Below are positions 53,327 through 62,733 of a stretch of 64,000 nucleotides of DNA, one piece after another (position 1 is the first letter of the stretch; the number at the start of each line of letters is the position of its first letter). The stretch covers positions 1-64,000 of the forward strand of contig NZ_SSSM01000001.1 in assembly GCF_004801885.1 (NCBI RefSeq). The letters run 5' to 3'. The notes beneath the pieces are model-generated. The model had not been told where the DNA came from, searched no databases, and saw only the letters and a list, made by a program, of their open reading frames with translations. Source of the stretch: Naasia lichenicola (GTDB taxonomy: Bacteria; Actinomycetota; Actinomycetes; Actinomycetales; Microbacteriaceae). The position numbers and the translations under genes were made by a program.

Positions 53327-53674
53327 ATGCCAGAGATCGAACTGTTCGACACAATCATCGCGCCTTCGGGTACGGGATGCGTCGAATGCCTTCCAACAGG
53401 CGGATGGTGGTTGCACCTTCGTCGCTGTGCCGCCTGCGGACACGTCGGGTGCTGCGATTCGTCGCCGTCTCAACATGCTTCATCGCACGCGCATGAGAGC
53501 GGCCATGCCGTCGCTCAGTCATTCGAGCCAAGCGAGGACTGGTTCTGGAATTACGAACTGGGGGATTTCACATACGGGCCCGCGTTGCATCCGCCCCTGA
53601 GTCGCCCACTGGCTCAATCGTCTCCAGGGCCACAGGGTCGGGTGCCAGCAAACTGGGTGCTGCTCCTGCACTGA
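53327..53674 (+). CDS. UBP-type zinc finger protein
   Basis: A 115-residue protein with a bacterial ZnF-UBP domain: GCVECLPTGGWWLHLRRCAACGHVGCCDSSPSQHASSHAHESGHAVAQSFEP, giving the cysteine and histidine set that binds zinc, with conserved WFWNY. The same fold binds free ubiquitin C-termini in eukaryotes; bacterial proteins are uncharacterised. Follows the LysR gene by 37 bp with GAGAAGGG as ribosome site. Confidence 0.9.
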   Translation: MPEIELFDTIIAPSGTGCVECLPTGGWWLHLRRCAACGHVGCCDSSPSQHASSHAHESGHAVAQSFEPSEDWFWNYELGDFTYGPALHPPLSRPLAQSSPGPQGRVPANWVLLLH

Positions 53675-53783
53675 CGCGCATCGCACGTTCATGTGTGGAC
53701 CCATCGAATTCGTGCCCTCGCCCGAGCATCGACGATCAGAGATTTAGCACGTACATGCGACGACGCCGAAGGACGCCTCGCCC

Positions 53784-53789
53784 TAGCGT
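53784..53789 (+). promoter_or_regulatory. -10 box of a leaderless promoter
   Basis: TAGCGT, 6 nt before the GTG at 53796. No Shine-Dalgarno site precedes that GTG. This is the same hexamer and spacing as at 207-219. Confidence 0.55.
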
Positions 53790-53795
53790 GATGGC

Positions 53796-55289
53796 GTGGA
53801 TGAAGACGCAGCGTCTCGGGGAACGGCGGCGACAGTCTCGCTGGCGGCCGAATTAAGGCCAACCGCCCCGCCCGTGCAGGTACAGGCCTCGTCCGCGCCC
53901 GGCCGGCCACGGCCGGTCTACGAATCGGGAGAGGTCCAGACTAGGCGCCTCGATCAGAGCCGGATGGAGAAGGTGGCGCTCGACGATCCCCGTGTATTCA
54001 ACGAGGTGCTCGGCATGGTGATCGTGTGCGGCCAGCTCTCCTACGACTCTTCGTGGTGGCAGCAGGCCGAGGACCTCGTGAGCGACAACACCTGGTTGGT
54101 GGACCCAGTCAACGCATTTGCGCTCGCGCTCCACGAACGGGGCGAATCCGATGATCCAATGGTCCGAGAGGAACTGAGACGCGGAGTAGAGCAGTCGGCT
54201 CGCTCGGGTCCTGAGTGGAAACTCTCTGTCCTGACAACTACCGCGATGCGCCTCAACTGGAGCGCCGATGAGACTCGATTCATCAATCAGCTGCTGACCG
54301 CGACGATGCCTCAACCGGAGGAGACGTCGACTATTGAAGTGAACACGTCCGAAAAGCCCTCGGGGCTATGGGCGGTGCTGAGCGCTCAAGCGGTCGGAGC
54401 CCTCACCGGTCTCGCCCGACCGAACCCCGGATATCTGGAGGCGAGACTTCATGGGATAATCGCCATTTCATGTGCCTACATGGGCGACGGTGAGCAGGCG
54501 CTAGAGCATGCCCGGATTGTCGAGAAGTGGGCGTTACCTCGGGCTGTTCAGCCGTTGCTGGAAGACGTATGGCACACCCGCAGCACCGTGGCTTTGGAGA
54601 GAAGCGATTTCGAAGGCGCCTACGCCCTTCTTTGCGACCTGCCGGTCGAGCCTTCTCGATGGTCCGCCTCGCTCTGGGGCCCGGCGGAGCTCCTCGATCT
54701 TGCGGATGCGTGCGAGGGCGTCGGCCGCCCGCGCGATGCGGACGCTCGAATCAATCTGGCCCTCGCAAGTGGTGTGGCCGACCTATCTCCTCGACACGCG
54801 ATGCACCTCAGCGCAGCTCGCGCGGTGATCGAGCCCGACATTGACGACGCCGAGACACTATTCGTCGATTCTCTGAACCTGAGTGATCAGGTCGCCGCTC
54901 CGTTCGACACGTCGCGGATTCGCGTGCTCTACGCACGCTTCCTCTTTCGGCACCGACGTGACCCTCTCAGGGCTCGAGCACAGGTTCGCCGCGCGATACC
55001 GGACTTCGACGCGCTCGGTGCGAAGGGATGGACAGCTCGCGGCAACCGCGAGCTCGCCTCATACCAGTATTCGAATCCATCTCAGGTCGGCGGCGCTCTC
55101 AGCCCGCAGGAACGGGTCGTGGCATCGCTGGCCGCACAAGGGTTAACGAACCGGCAGATCGCCGAGAGGCTCTTCATTTCCTCTCGGACGGTCAGCTACC
55201 ACCTCTACAACCTCTTTCCCAAGCTCGGCATCACGTCACGAGCGGCATTGCGGGACGCTCTGAACTCCACGGAAGAGGGAGGCCTGTGA
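53796..55289 (+). CDS. LuxR-family regulator with helical repeat N-terminus
   Basis: A 497-residue regulator. The C-terminal LuxR helix-turn-helix is LSPQERVVASLAAQGLTNRQIAERLFISSRTVSYHLYNLFPKLGITSRAAL. The N-terminal 400 residues are helical, TPR-like repeats (GDGEQALEHARIVEKWAL..., ARINLALASGVAD...). Unlike full LAL-type regulators it lacks the P-loop ATPase domain. The GTG at 53796 is placed next to TAGCGT. It may be an early response regulator for the hydrolases nearby. Confidence 0.85.
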   Translation: MDEDAASRGTAATVSLAAELRPTAPPVQVQASSAPGRPRPVYESGEVQTRRLDQSRMEKVALDDPRVFNEVLGMVIVCGQLSYDSSWWQQAEDLVSDNTWLVDPVNAFALALHERGESDDPMVREELRRGVEQSARSGPEWKLSVLTTTAMRLNWSADETRFINQLLTATMPQPEETSTIEVNTSEKPSGLWAVLSAQAVGALTGLARPNPGYLEARLHGIIAISCAYMGDGEQALEHARIVEKWALPRAVQPLLEDVWHTRSTVALERSDFEGAYALLCDLPVEPSRWSASLWGPAELLDLADACEGVGRPRDADARINLALASGVADLSPRHAMHLSAARAVIEPDIDDAETLFVDSLNLSDQVAAPFDTSRIRVLYARFLFRHRRDPLRARAQVRRAIPDFDALGAKGWTARGNRELASYQYSNPSQVGGALSPQERVVASLAAQGLTNRQIAERLFISSRTVSYHLYNLFPKLGITSRAALRDALNSTEEGGL

Positions 55290-55371
55290 CGAGCGCCCGC
55301 GCCACCCTGTCTCGGCAAGACGAGACGCACCTCACCTGCATTTCCGCCGTAGAGCTCTCGCGATGAGAGGT

Positions 55372-56166
55372 TCAGTTCCGCAGGCCCTTCTCCTCCAACC
55401 AATCGACAATTACATTCGCAACCTGTTCCCAGTTCTCGTCGAATACCAATGAGTGCCCGATTCCCAGGAATTCGAAGTTCTGTTCGACAGATATCGAATC
55501 GCGAAAAGCGAGTATCGAGGGGTCCTCTAGCGCGATTAGGTCCTTTGAGGGTCGGTTCGTTGGAAGGAGGAGCAATGGACCCGCAGGCCCTTCTGGAGGA
55601 GTCCGGATCAATCGGAATCCATCCGACGCCACCTCGAGCAGCGGATTCACTGATGCGGGGATGTAGAAACGCTCGTAATACGAGGCTGCCTCGTCATCGG
55701 ACGCGGCAGTGCAGAACGCGTTGTGAAACTGCTCCACGGTCATCGTGACGATGGAGCTGCCTAGCGGGTCGAACCCAAAGTCCGGATCTGTAAGGCGCAG
55801 TCGCTCGATCGAGCCCGGCAGCGCATTTCCTGACTGGGCCGGATCGATCGCTACTGCCGCGATGGCGACCCCGTCTGCGAGGAGCCTTTCGGCGATCAAA
55901 GCTCCGAAAGAATGCCCGACGACGATCGGAGGCTCATCGAGAGCCGCGATCCGATCCTCAAAGTGCCTGACCGCGTCGTCTAGCGAGATCCCTTCAAGAT
56001 CCTTCGAGTGCGAGCGCGTCTCCTCGACGTCGGTACGCTCGCCGGGCCAGGTAGGCGCCTCGGCGCGATACCCCTCAGCGATGAACCGATCGACCCAACG
56101 GGACCAGATCGAGACGCCCTTCCATAACCCGTGGATGAATACCACCGGACGACCTGGCCTGCCCAT
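55372..56166 (-). CDS. Alpha/beta hydrolase 2 (paralogue of hydrolase 1)
   Basis: A 264-residue alpha/beta hydrolase: VVFIHGLWKGVSIW, nucleophile elbow GHSFGA with Ser86 (same number as in the protein at 49155-49994), and GIGHSLVFDENW at the C-terminus with the catalytic His. It is 15 residues shorter than its paralogue and has no signal peptide. A shared palindrome lies 51 bp upstream of its start. It is convergent with the LuxR gene at 53796-55289. Confidence 0.88.
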   Translation of the reverse strand: MGRPGRPVVFIHGLWKGVSIWSRWVDRFIAEGYRAEAPTWPGERTDVEETRSHSKDLEGISLDDAVRHFEDRIAALDEPPIVVGHSFGALIAERLLADGVAIAAVAIDPAQSGNALPGSIERLRLTDPDFGFDPLGSSIVTMTVEQFHNAFCTAASDDEAASYYERFYIPASVNPLLEVASDGFRLIRTPPEGPAGPLLLLPTNRPSKDLIALEDPSILAFRDSISVEQNFEFLGIGHSLVFDENWEQVANVIVDWLEEKGLRN

Positions 56167-56216
56167 GGTTTGTCCTCACTCCCGTATCAGCGTTGCTCAA
56201 TCCACCACCCGGAAGG

Positions 56217-56234
56217 CCCAGTCAAATGACTGGG
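56217..56234. promoter_or_regulatory. Palindrome CCAGTC-N4-GACTGG, site 2
   Basis: CCCAGTC-AAAT-GACTGGG is a perfect palindrome with 7-bp arms, 51 bp upstream of the hydrolase 2 ATG. The flanks AAGGCC... and ...GGCGAAG also match site 1. The remaining part of 56167-56474 is without a gene; TAGAGT at 56394-56399 is a possible -10 box of the LuxR/ATPase gene. Confidence 0.7.
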
Positions 56235-56474
56235 ATTGGGGCGAAGTCGTGTGGATTGCGCAGTTTGAGGAGTTGATCCGGGAACTCGCCAATTACCCTG
56301 GATCTACGGCCGATACCGGCCGGTGCGCAACGGGGGTGTGTCTTGTCGACGGTGCATCTCAGGTGTCTCGCGTGGCGGAGATGCGTTCAGGGGTAGAGTC
56401 CCGGTCCAAGATGAACTGTGTCTGCCCATTGCGAGGCCGCGCCGAGCACACGGACATTCCTGTCGAGGGCCCCC

Positions 56475-59357
56475 ATGACGCAGATTGACGTAGACGGCAC
56501 ACGGCCGAGCGGACGCGCTCGCACACGCCGCGCGCCTACGCGTGGACGCGATGAAGAGTTGCGCTTCCTCGAGAGCGCAGTGCGACGAGCTGCAGCCGGC
56601 CTCGGCGGATGGGTGGCTGTCACCGGACAGCCGGGATCGGGCAAGACTCGAGTGCTCGAAGACCTTGAGGCTCTGGCGAGCGCGGCCGGTGTACGCTATT
56701 TCTATGGCAGCGGCGATTCAGAAGGTCACCTGACCCCGTTCGCGCCGCTGCTCAACGCGATGCAGTCGGGCGGCATCTCGCTTCTAGAGGAACACGAAGT
56801 AGAGGGCCTCGAATCCAGTCCAGAGGACCGCTTCTGGATCCTCCAGGAACTCCAGGACGGCTTGGACCATGCTTCGCTCGGTGGCCCGATGGTGGTCGTG
56901 ATCGACGATGTTCAGTGGTGCGACGACGCAACGTTGCTCGCGATGAAGACGCTCCCTCAGCGTCTCGTCGCTTCACCCATCCTCTGGGTCGTAGCAGTCC
57001 GCCAAAGCGCACTGAGGTCGAGCCGGGTTGTCAGCGTATTCGAGCGCTACGCGGACATCGAGGCGAACGTGGTCACTCTGCAATCGCTCTCCGACGAAGC
57101 GGTTGCGATGATGGTGGAGGACCTCGTCGGGTTCCCTCCTGACGCAGGCATGCTCAAATCCGTGCTGCAAGCAGAAGGCCTTCCCCTCTATGTGCAGGAA
57201 CTCCTCACCGGCCTCATCGATGAGGGCCTCGTCCAGGTCGAGAACGGCGTCGCCACCTTGCTTGGCGCAGCCGTTCCCCAGCGGTTCCGCGAATCCGTGA
57301 GAGCGCGAGCCATGGCATTGTCCGGCCCCGGACGCCAGACACTCGAAGTGGCATCTGTCATCGGTCAGTCGTTCGCTCTCGACGTGCTCGCTGACATGCT
57401 CGACGTCAGCGTGCGGGAACTCATCGATCCGGTACGAGAGGCGGTCGAAGCAGGACTGCTCCTGGAGGTCGGCGATGACCTTCGGTTCTCGCACGATCTG
57501 TTTCGAGAGATCATCCAGGAGGGAGTTCCCTCCAGCGCCCATCGGATCCTGCAGCGAAAGGCGATCGACGTCCAACTGGCGAGAGGCGGCGACGTCGTCG
57601 AAGTTGCGACGATGCTGGCGAGCAGCGCGCAGTTCGGCGACCTCGAGGCGGTGTTGCTCCTTCGCAGCGCCGCGCGTCAGTTGAGCTCACTGACGCCGTC
57701 GACCGCAGCTGATCTCGTATTGCGTGCCCTGGAACTCGCTCCAGATAGCTACCTCGACCGGGCGGAGCTCGTAACCGAGACCGCAACGTACATGTGGCAG
57801 GGCGGTCAGGCGAAGCAGGCTAGGCAGCTCATCGAGGAGGAGCTCAGCAGGACGACATCGTCCGAAGAGGAGGCTCGCCTGCGAATCGGCATCGCCGACA
57901 TGTCGCGTCAGTTCTCCTTTGCAGAAGCCGTTCGGCACTCGAGGATGGCTTTGGCGCTTCCCGGGCTCAGCGAGGGTACTCGCGCGCTCCTCGAGTCACA
58001 ACTCGCAATGAACTCTTTGATGACAGGCGACCATCAGCGCGTCGTCGACAAGATGAGTGCCGAACCGAACGATCTCGCGCTTTTAGCGAGCCACACCATG
58101 GCGCGAGCTGCCACCCAGTTCTACGGAGGTCAGTGGCAGGCCTCGTTCGCGTCCTCGCATGAATCGCTAGTGATCGCCGATCGAGCCCATATTCGCTACC
58201 TTTCGTCGTTTTCAACGGAGGCGGTGTTCCTGGCTTTCGCCTACGCCAGCATCGGAGACATACGGTCCGCGTTGCGTGAAGCCGACCGCGGAGTGCAAGA
58301 GACGACTCGTTCACGCCAGGGAGGCGCCATGCGCCTCTGGGTGATGGTGCGATCACGCATTCTTCTCGACGCGGGGCGATTAGCGGACGCAACCGTCGAG
58401 TCAAACGCCGTGCTTGAAATGGTGGATGAGCTCGGTCCCGGAAACTTCGCCGACATCACGGCGATCTACACGCTCGTGCGTGTGGCGCTTTATGAGGGAG
58501 ACGTGCAGGCGATGGCTCGGTGGCGTCCCGACGCCGAGCGAATGATGAAAGACGAGGCTTCCCGAATCCAGAACGTGGGCTCCTGGCTAGTTGCGCTCTG
58601 TTACGAATTCGAGGGCAGATCCGACGAGGCGATCGCCCTCGCCCTTCCCGTGATCGACCGACTCCACATTCCTTCGCCCTACTTCGTCGGAAGCACTGAC
58701 GCGGCAGACGACGTGGTGTTCGTGCGACTTGCACTTCGGACCGGCCATCAAAACGCGGCCCTCAAGATGATCGAGTTCATCGAAAATCGAGCGCGGGAGA
58801 ACCACACCTTCTCGATCCTTCGAGCCACGGCCCTGCACGCGCGAGCACTGCTGACGGACGACCGGATGGCAATGGTGAAGGCCATCACTCTCCTCGAATC
58901 GATCGAACGTCCGATCGTCCTCGCCTCGGCCGTCGAGGACCTGGCTCGGATGACAAGACCCGTGAGTGCGCTCGAAGCGATCGACCTGTATAGAACTGCA
59001 AAGACTCTCTATGCAGAGGCCGGCGCCTTTCGCGAGGAGGCTCGCGTCAACAGGAAGCTCGCCGCGCTCGGCGAGCGGGATGAGGGGAAGGTCAGCGCCG
59101 ACGGCACCGTCGCGTGGACGAGTCTCTCCGCCGCGCAGCGAGAAGTGGTAGCGCTGATCGTTCAGGGTCTGACGAACCGCCAAGTCGCCGAAAAGCTGCG
59201 CCTGTCCCCGCACACCGTGAACGCGCATCTGCGCTACGCGTTCACCAAGCTTTCTGTTCACTCCCGGGTAGAGCTCGCGGGTTTGTACCACCGCATGGAG
59301 ACGCCGACAACGCCCCGAGCAACCACCCGCGTCGCTCGCCCGCGGAAGAAGTCCTAG
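56475..59357 (+). CDS. LAL-type LuxR regulator with ATPase domain
   Basis: A 960-residue regulator. Domains: N-terminal AAA/NB-ARC-like ATPase with Walker A GQPGSGKTR and Walker B MVVVIDDVQWCDD, a long helical TPR-like middle, and the LuxR helix-turn-helix LSAAQREVVALIVQGLTNRQVAEKLRLSPHTVNAHLRYAFTKLSVHSRVEL near the C-terminus. Such MalT/LAL regulators respond to an inducer bound by the repeat region. The ATG at 56475 was preferred; an in-frame GTG at 56418 is possible. It is divergent from hydrolase 2 and may control it. Confidence 0.92.
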   Translation: MTQIDVDGTRPSGRARTRRAPTRGRDEELRFLESAVRRAAAGLGGWVAVTGQPGSGKTRVLEDLEALASAAGVRYFYGSGDSEGHLTPFAPLLNAMQSGGISLLEEHEVEGLESSPEDRFWILQELQDGLDHASLGGPMVVVIDDVQWCDDATLLAMKTLPQRLVASPILWVVAVRQSALRSSRVVSVFERYADIEANVVTLQSLSDEAVAMMVEDLVGFPPDAGMLKSVLQAEGLPLYVQELLTGLIDEGLVQVENGVATLLGAAVPQRFRESVRARAMALSGPGRQTLEVASVIGQSFALDVLADMLDVSVRELIDPVREAVEAGLLLEVGDDLRFSHDLFREIIQEGVPSSAHRILQRKAIDVQLARGGDVVEVATMLASSAQFGDLEAVLLLRSAARQLSSLTPSTAADLVLRALELAPDSYLDRAELVTETATYMWQGGQAKQARQLIEEELSRTTSSEEEARLRIGIADMSRQFSFAEAVRHSRMALALPGLSEGTRALLESQLAMNSLMTGDHQRVVDKMSAEPNDLALLASHTMARAATQFYGGQWQASFASSHESLVIADRAHIRYLSSFSTEAVFLAFAYASIGDIRSALREADRGVQETTRSRQGGAMRLWVMVRSRILLDAGRLADATVESNAVLEMVDELGPGNFADITAIYTLVRVALYEGDVQAMARWRPDAERMMKDEASRIQNVGSWLVALCYEFEGRSDEAIALALPVIDRLHIPSPYFVGSTDAADDVVFVRLALRTGHQNAALKMIEFIENRARENHTFSILRATALHARALLTDDRMAMVKAITLLESIERPIVLASAVEDLARMTRPVSALEAIDLYRTAKTLYAEAGAFREEARVNRKLAALGERDEGKVSADGTVAWTSLSAAQREVVALIVQGLTNRQVAEKLRLSPHTVNAHLRYAFTKLSVHSRVELAGLYHRMETPTTPRATTRVARPRKKS

Positions 59358-59426
59358 CCCGCCGATCGGCCTCGGCGCAGGCCGAGCTCTGATGGCTGTC
59401 CGAGCAGCGACACCTCCGATGAACGA

Positions 59427-59470
59427 CCGGTGCGGCCAACGAACTCGCCCGAGTTCGCTAGCCGCACCGG
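59427..59470. terminator. Long double-stem hairpin between convergent genes
   Basis: An outer 10-bp stem (CCGGTGCGGC/GCCGCACCGG) encloses an inner 8-bp stem (CGAACTCG/CGAGTTCG) with a 2-nt loop: 18 paired bases in 44 nt. It sits between the LuxR gene and the opposite-strand hydrolase, so it could end both transcripts. No T-run is seen. Confidence 0.6.
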
Positions 59471-59502
59471 AGAATCGGAGACGATCAGGTCAATGCGGTG
59501 CG

Positions 59503-60324
59503 TCAGCTCCGCAGGAATTCGAGGATGTCGTTGTTGACCTGGTCCTGCAGGGTGGCCGTGAGGCCGTGCGGGGCGCCGGGATAGAAGATGTGCTTCTCGT
59601 CGGGAAGGATCTTGATGGCCTTCTCCGCGGAGGCTTCGATCGGCACGATCTGGTCATCTGTGCCATGGAGCACGAGCGTGGGGATCGTCATCTTCTTCAG
59701 ATCTTCATTGAAATCCGTCTCTGAGAACGCCTCGACGCATTCATACGCATTGAGTACCCCGCACTGCATTCCCCACAACCAGAACTGCTCGATCATGCCT
59801 TCCGAGACCTCTGAACCGCCGCGATTCGCGCCGTAGAAGGGAACAGCGAGCCCCCGCCAGAAGTCGGAACGATCGCCCGCCACGCCCGCGCGCAGGCCGT
59901 CGAAAACACTCATCGGCGAACCTTCCGGATTGCTCTCACTGACCACCATGATCGGCGGTACGGCGCCGATCAGCACCGCTTTGGAGACACGACTAGTTCC
60001 GTGGCGGCCGATCAGGCGAGCGACTTCGCCTCCGCCCGTCGAGTGGCCGATCGCAGTCACGCCAGTCAGATCCAGCGACTCGATGAGGAAGGCGAGATCA
60101 TCGGCGTACTGATCCATGTGATTGCCCTCGCGGGGCTGGCTTGATCGTCCGTGGCCCCGCCGATCGTGCGCGATCACGCGATACCCCTGCTGGACAAGGA
60201 AGAGCATCTGACTGTCCCACGCATCGGCATTCAGCGGCCATCCGTGGGAGAACGTGACCACCGGGCCCGAACCCCAATCCTTGTAGAACAGCTCGGTTCC
60301 GTCCGGTGTCGTGGTCTTGCTCAT
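59503..60324 (-). CDS. Alpha/beta hydrolase 3, non-heme chloroperoxidase-like
   Basis: A 273-residue hydrolase: [25 protein letters not shown] at the start, [11 protein letters not shown], nucleophile elbow GHSTGGGE with Ser95, acid in [10 protein letters not shown] and His in GAPHGLTAT. This is the group of cofactor-free perhydrolases and esterases often named non-heme chloroperoxidases. It has no signal peptide. The ATG at 60324 is in family position. Divergent from the next gene, with 186 bp between. Confidence 0.93.
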   Translation of the reverse strand: MSKTTTPDGTELFYKDWGSGPVVTFSHGWPLNADAWDSQMLFLVQQGYRVIAHDRRGHGRSSQPREGNHMDQYADDLAFLIESLDLTGVTAIGHSTGGGEVARLIGRHGTSRVSKAVLIGAVPPIMVVSESNPEGSPMSVFDGLRAGVAGDRSDFWRGLAVPFYGANRGGSEVSEGMIEQFWLWGMQCGVLNAYECVEAFSETDFNEDLKKMTIPTLVLHGTDDQIVPIEASAEKAIKILPDEKHIFYPGAPHGLTATLQDQVNNDILEFLRS

Positions 60325-60497
60325 GGGTACTCCTTGTGTCGTCCGATCAGGTCGAACGCCAGCCTCGCACCGCTGGATTAGGCAGCCCATGTCGAAAGAG
60401 CATGCGCAGTTCTGTCAATTGCATGCCCTGTGGAGCCATCCGAATCGTGGCCCATGGCTATGCATCTTCGGCATGAGACATGGGCTGGGACGGAATC

Positions 60498-60503
60498 CAT
60501 ACT
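60498..60503 (+). promoter_or_regulatory. -10 box of a probable leaderless promoter
   Basis: CATACT, a one-base variant of TATACT, ends 7 nt before the ATG at 60511; no Shine-Dalgarno site is visible. Confidence 0.4.
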
Positions 60504-60510
60504 CAACCGC

Positions 60511-61392
60511 ATGAACAACCTCCGCTCCCACCCCCGCCGCCTTCGGGCCATCACCCTCGCCGCCGGCGCATTCGCCGCATTCGCGCTGCTCGTCGCAGGA
60601 CAGTCGCAGATCGCGTCAGCCACCCCGTCCCCAGCCACGCACCCGCAGAGCGGGTCCGGAGCCGCCAAACCCAGCATCGTGCTCGTCCATGGAGCATGGG
60701 CTGACGGCTCGAGCTTCACGCCCGTGACGCTCGCCTTGCAGGCCGCCGGGTACAAGGTGCTGGTCGCCCCCAATCCGTTGCGCAGTCTTGAGAACGACAC
60801 GAAGGTGCTCGCCGACTTCCTTGCTCAGAAGACGTCCGGCCCCGTCGTCCTCGTGGGCCATTCGTATGGCGGCATGGTGATGACCGGAGCAGCGTCGGGC
60901 AACGCCAACGTGAAGGCGCTGGTCTACATCGACGCCTACGCCCCTGACGCTGGCGAAAGCGCGCAGTCGCTGACGAACGCACAGCCAGGATCGCTGCTGA
61001 ACGTCCCGGCAACCGACGTCTTCGACTTCGTCCTGCCCGCTCCGGACGCACCCCAGGCGCTCTACGACAGCTACATCAAGCTCGACAAGTTCAAGGCCAT
61101 CTTCGCCGCCAGCCTGCCAACCGTCGAAACCAACCTCCTAGCCGCCAGCCAGAGCCCCGCAGCTCTCGCATCCATCGGCTCGCCATTCGTCGGCACCCCC
61201 GCCTGGAAGACGGTTCCGAGCTGGTTCGTCATCGGCACTGCAGACCAACTGCTGCCTAAAGCCGAGCAGGAGATCATGGCGAAGCGCTCAAACGGTCAAA
61301 TCACCAGGATCGATGCGCCCCACCTCTCCATGCTCGCCAAGCCGCTTCAGGTGACGAAGGTCATCCTGGACGCCGCCCGTAGCGTCAAATAA
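60511..61392 (+). CDS. Secreted alpha/beta hydrolase
   Basis: A 293-residue protein with a signal peptide: MNNLRSHPRRLRAITLAAGAFAAFALLVAG, cleavage near ASA-TP (residue ~38). The mature part is an alpha/beta hydrolase: VLVHGAWADGSSFTPVTLALQAAGYKV, elbow GHSYGG, C-terminal DAPHLSMLAKP with the His. The 'ADGSSF' N-terminus is typical of esterase-like proteins that act on small esters. It is exported, unlike the other three hydrolases here. A strong stem-loop follows. Confidence 0.92.
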   Translation: MNNLRSHPRRLRAITLAAGAFAAFALLVAGQSQIASATPSPATHPQSGSGAAKPSIVLVHGAWADGSSFTPVTLALQAAGYKVLVAPNPLRSLENDTKVLADFLAQKTSGPVVLVGHSYGGMVMTGAASGNANVKALVYIDAYAPDAGESAQSLTNAQPGSLLNVPATDVFDFVLPAPDAPQALYDSYIKLDKFKAIFAASLPTVETNLLAASQSPAALASIGSPFVGTPAWKTVPSWFVIGTADQLLPKAEQEIMAKRSNGQITRIDAPHLSMLAKPLQVTKVILDAARSVK

Positions 61393-61405
61393 CGCTGATC
61401 CGGAG

Positions 61406-61442
61406 ATCCCGCCCCGCCGCGTTGCTCGTAGCGGGGCGGGAT
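61406..61442 (+). terminator. Stem-loop terminator after the secreted hydrolase gene
   Basis: A perfect 12-bp stem (ATCCCGCCCCGC with complement) with a 13-nt loop starts 13 bp after the stop codon. No T-run follows, but the stem is strong. Confidence 0.7.
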
Positions 61443-61487
61443 TCGGCGTCTCCATAGGCAGCGAACACGTATAGACGGAACGAATAG

Positions 61488-62486
61488 ATGACGCAGGCTC
61501 CAACCACCGGGGAGCGGATACCGCTCAATACCTTCGCGATCTCATTCGGTCTAGTCGGCTTGGCCGGAACCTGGACGGCCACAGCAGAATCGCTGCACCT
61601 GCCCGACGCTATCGCCGAAACGTTCTGGGGCATCGCGTTCGTCGCATGGCTGGTGCTCCTTGTGATTCACCTGGTCGCAGGTCGACGAAGCTTGCAATCG
61701 CTGGCTACGCAGATCAGGCATCCGACCCAAGGACCGTTTGCCGCAGTTCCTTTAGTCGTGGGATTGCTTCTTTCCACGCACCTGATCCATGTGGCTCCGA
61801 TCGTCGGTTCTGCGCTGATCATCGTTTTTCTAGTCCTCCTGACGGCGTTCATCGCCTGGTTCATCGCACAATGGCTTTTGGGTCATATCGCTATCGAGAG
61901 CCTGCACGGCGGCTACTTTCTCCCGGTTGTCGCGGCTCCCTTCATCGCGGCCCTGTCCATGACGCGAGTGGGTGCTCCAGCACTGGCCGTCGGCTTGTTC
62001 GGGATCGGCGTGTTCTTCTGGATCCTCGTGATGGGGCTGTTCGTGACGCGCCTCATGTTGCACCCACCTTTGCCCGCGCCACTTCTTCCGACTCTCGCGA
62101 TACTCGTGGCCCCACCCGCCGTCGCCGGCAACGCGATGTTCGCACTAGGAGAAGGGACCGGGGCGCGCGCGCAAGTCATCCTGGCCGCGCTTCTAGTGCT
62201 GATGCTCGCAGTTCAGGTGGCCCTGATTCCCGTCTATCGGCACCTGCAGTTCAGTCTGGGCTTCTGGTCATTCACGTTTTCGCCGTGCGCAGCAGCCACC
62301 TTCGCGATCACGTGGATATCGATCGCCCGGCCGCCCGGATGGTTCGCGTGGTCGATCACTCTTGTCATCGTCGTGACCGCTTTAGTCGCGGTCATTGCAA
62401 TCAGGTCGACGCGCCTGGCTGTACAGAGCCACATGTCGCGGGTCGCGAGTACGCGTGGTACTCGAGCATCTGCGTCGGATCTCTGA
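61488..62486 (+). CDS. SLAC1/TDT-family membrane protein
   Basis: A 332-residue protein with about ten helices. NTFAISFGLVGLAGTWTATAESL and the C-terminal HLQFSLGFWSFTFSPCAAATFAITW match the TehA/SLAC1 group, which move anions or give tellurite resistance. It shares the fold but not close sequence with the TDT protein at 45684-46850. Start ATG at 61488. It is convergent with the small gene at 62510. Confidence 0.88.
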   Translation: MTQAPTTGERIPLNTFAISFGLVGLAGTWTATAESLHLPDAIAETFWGIAFVAWLVLLVIHLVAGRRSLQSLATQIRHPTQGPFAAVPLVVGLLLSTHLIHVAPIVGSALIIVFLVLLTAFIAWFIAQWLLGHIAIESLHGGYFLPVVAAPFIAALSMTRVGAPALAVGLFGIGVFFWILVMGLFVTRLMLHPPLPAPLLPTLAILVAPPAVAGNAMFALGEGTGARAQVILAALLVLMLAVQVALIPVYRHLQFSLGFWSFTFSPCAAATFAITWISIARPPGWFAWSITLVIVVTALVAVIAIRSTRLAVQSHMSRVASTRGTRASASDL

Positions 62487-62509
62487 CGTCGCGTCGACTC
62501 GTCCGCCGG

Positions 62510-62707
62510 TCAGCCAGCCCGCAGGCGGGACCTGACCCGACGCTCGGCGATGATCCCGATGTACGCGGTCACAGGTGAGTCTTCGAGCGCTCGCACCTCG
62601 TCGCGAACCCGAAGCTCGATAAGATCACGGCTCCGGTCCGGATACGCGATGACGAGCTTGTTCGTCACTTGGCGGATGACAGCATCGGCCTCGAATGCGG
62701 GCGCCAC
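62510..62707 (-). CDS. Small three-helix-bundle dimerisation-domain protein
   Basis: A 65-residue protein: VIRQVTNKLVIAYPDRSRDLIELRVRDEVRALEDSPVTAYIGIIAERRVRSRLR fits the actinobacterial 'three-helix bundle dimerization' family (related to DUF3562). Function is unknown. GTG start at 62707. It is 26 bp downstream of the cupin gene on the same strand, so probably co-transcribed. Confidence 0.7.
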   Translation of the reverse strand: MAPAFEADAVIRQVTNKLVIAYPDRSRDLIELRVRDEVRALEDSPVTAYIGIIAERRVRSRLRAG

Positions 62708-62733
62708 CGAAACTCGAACAATTCTCTAAGCGG

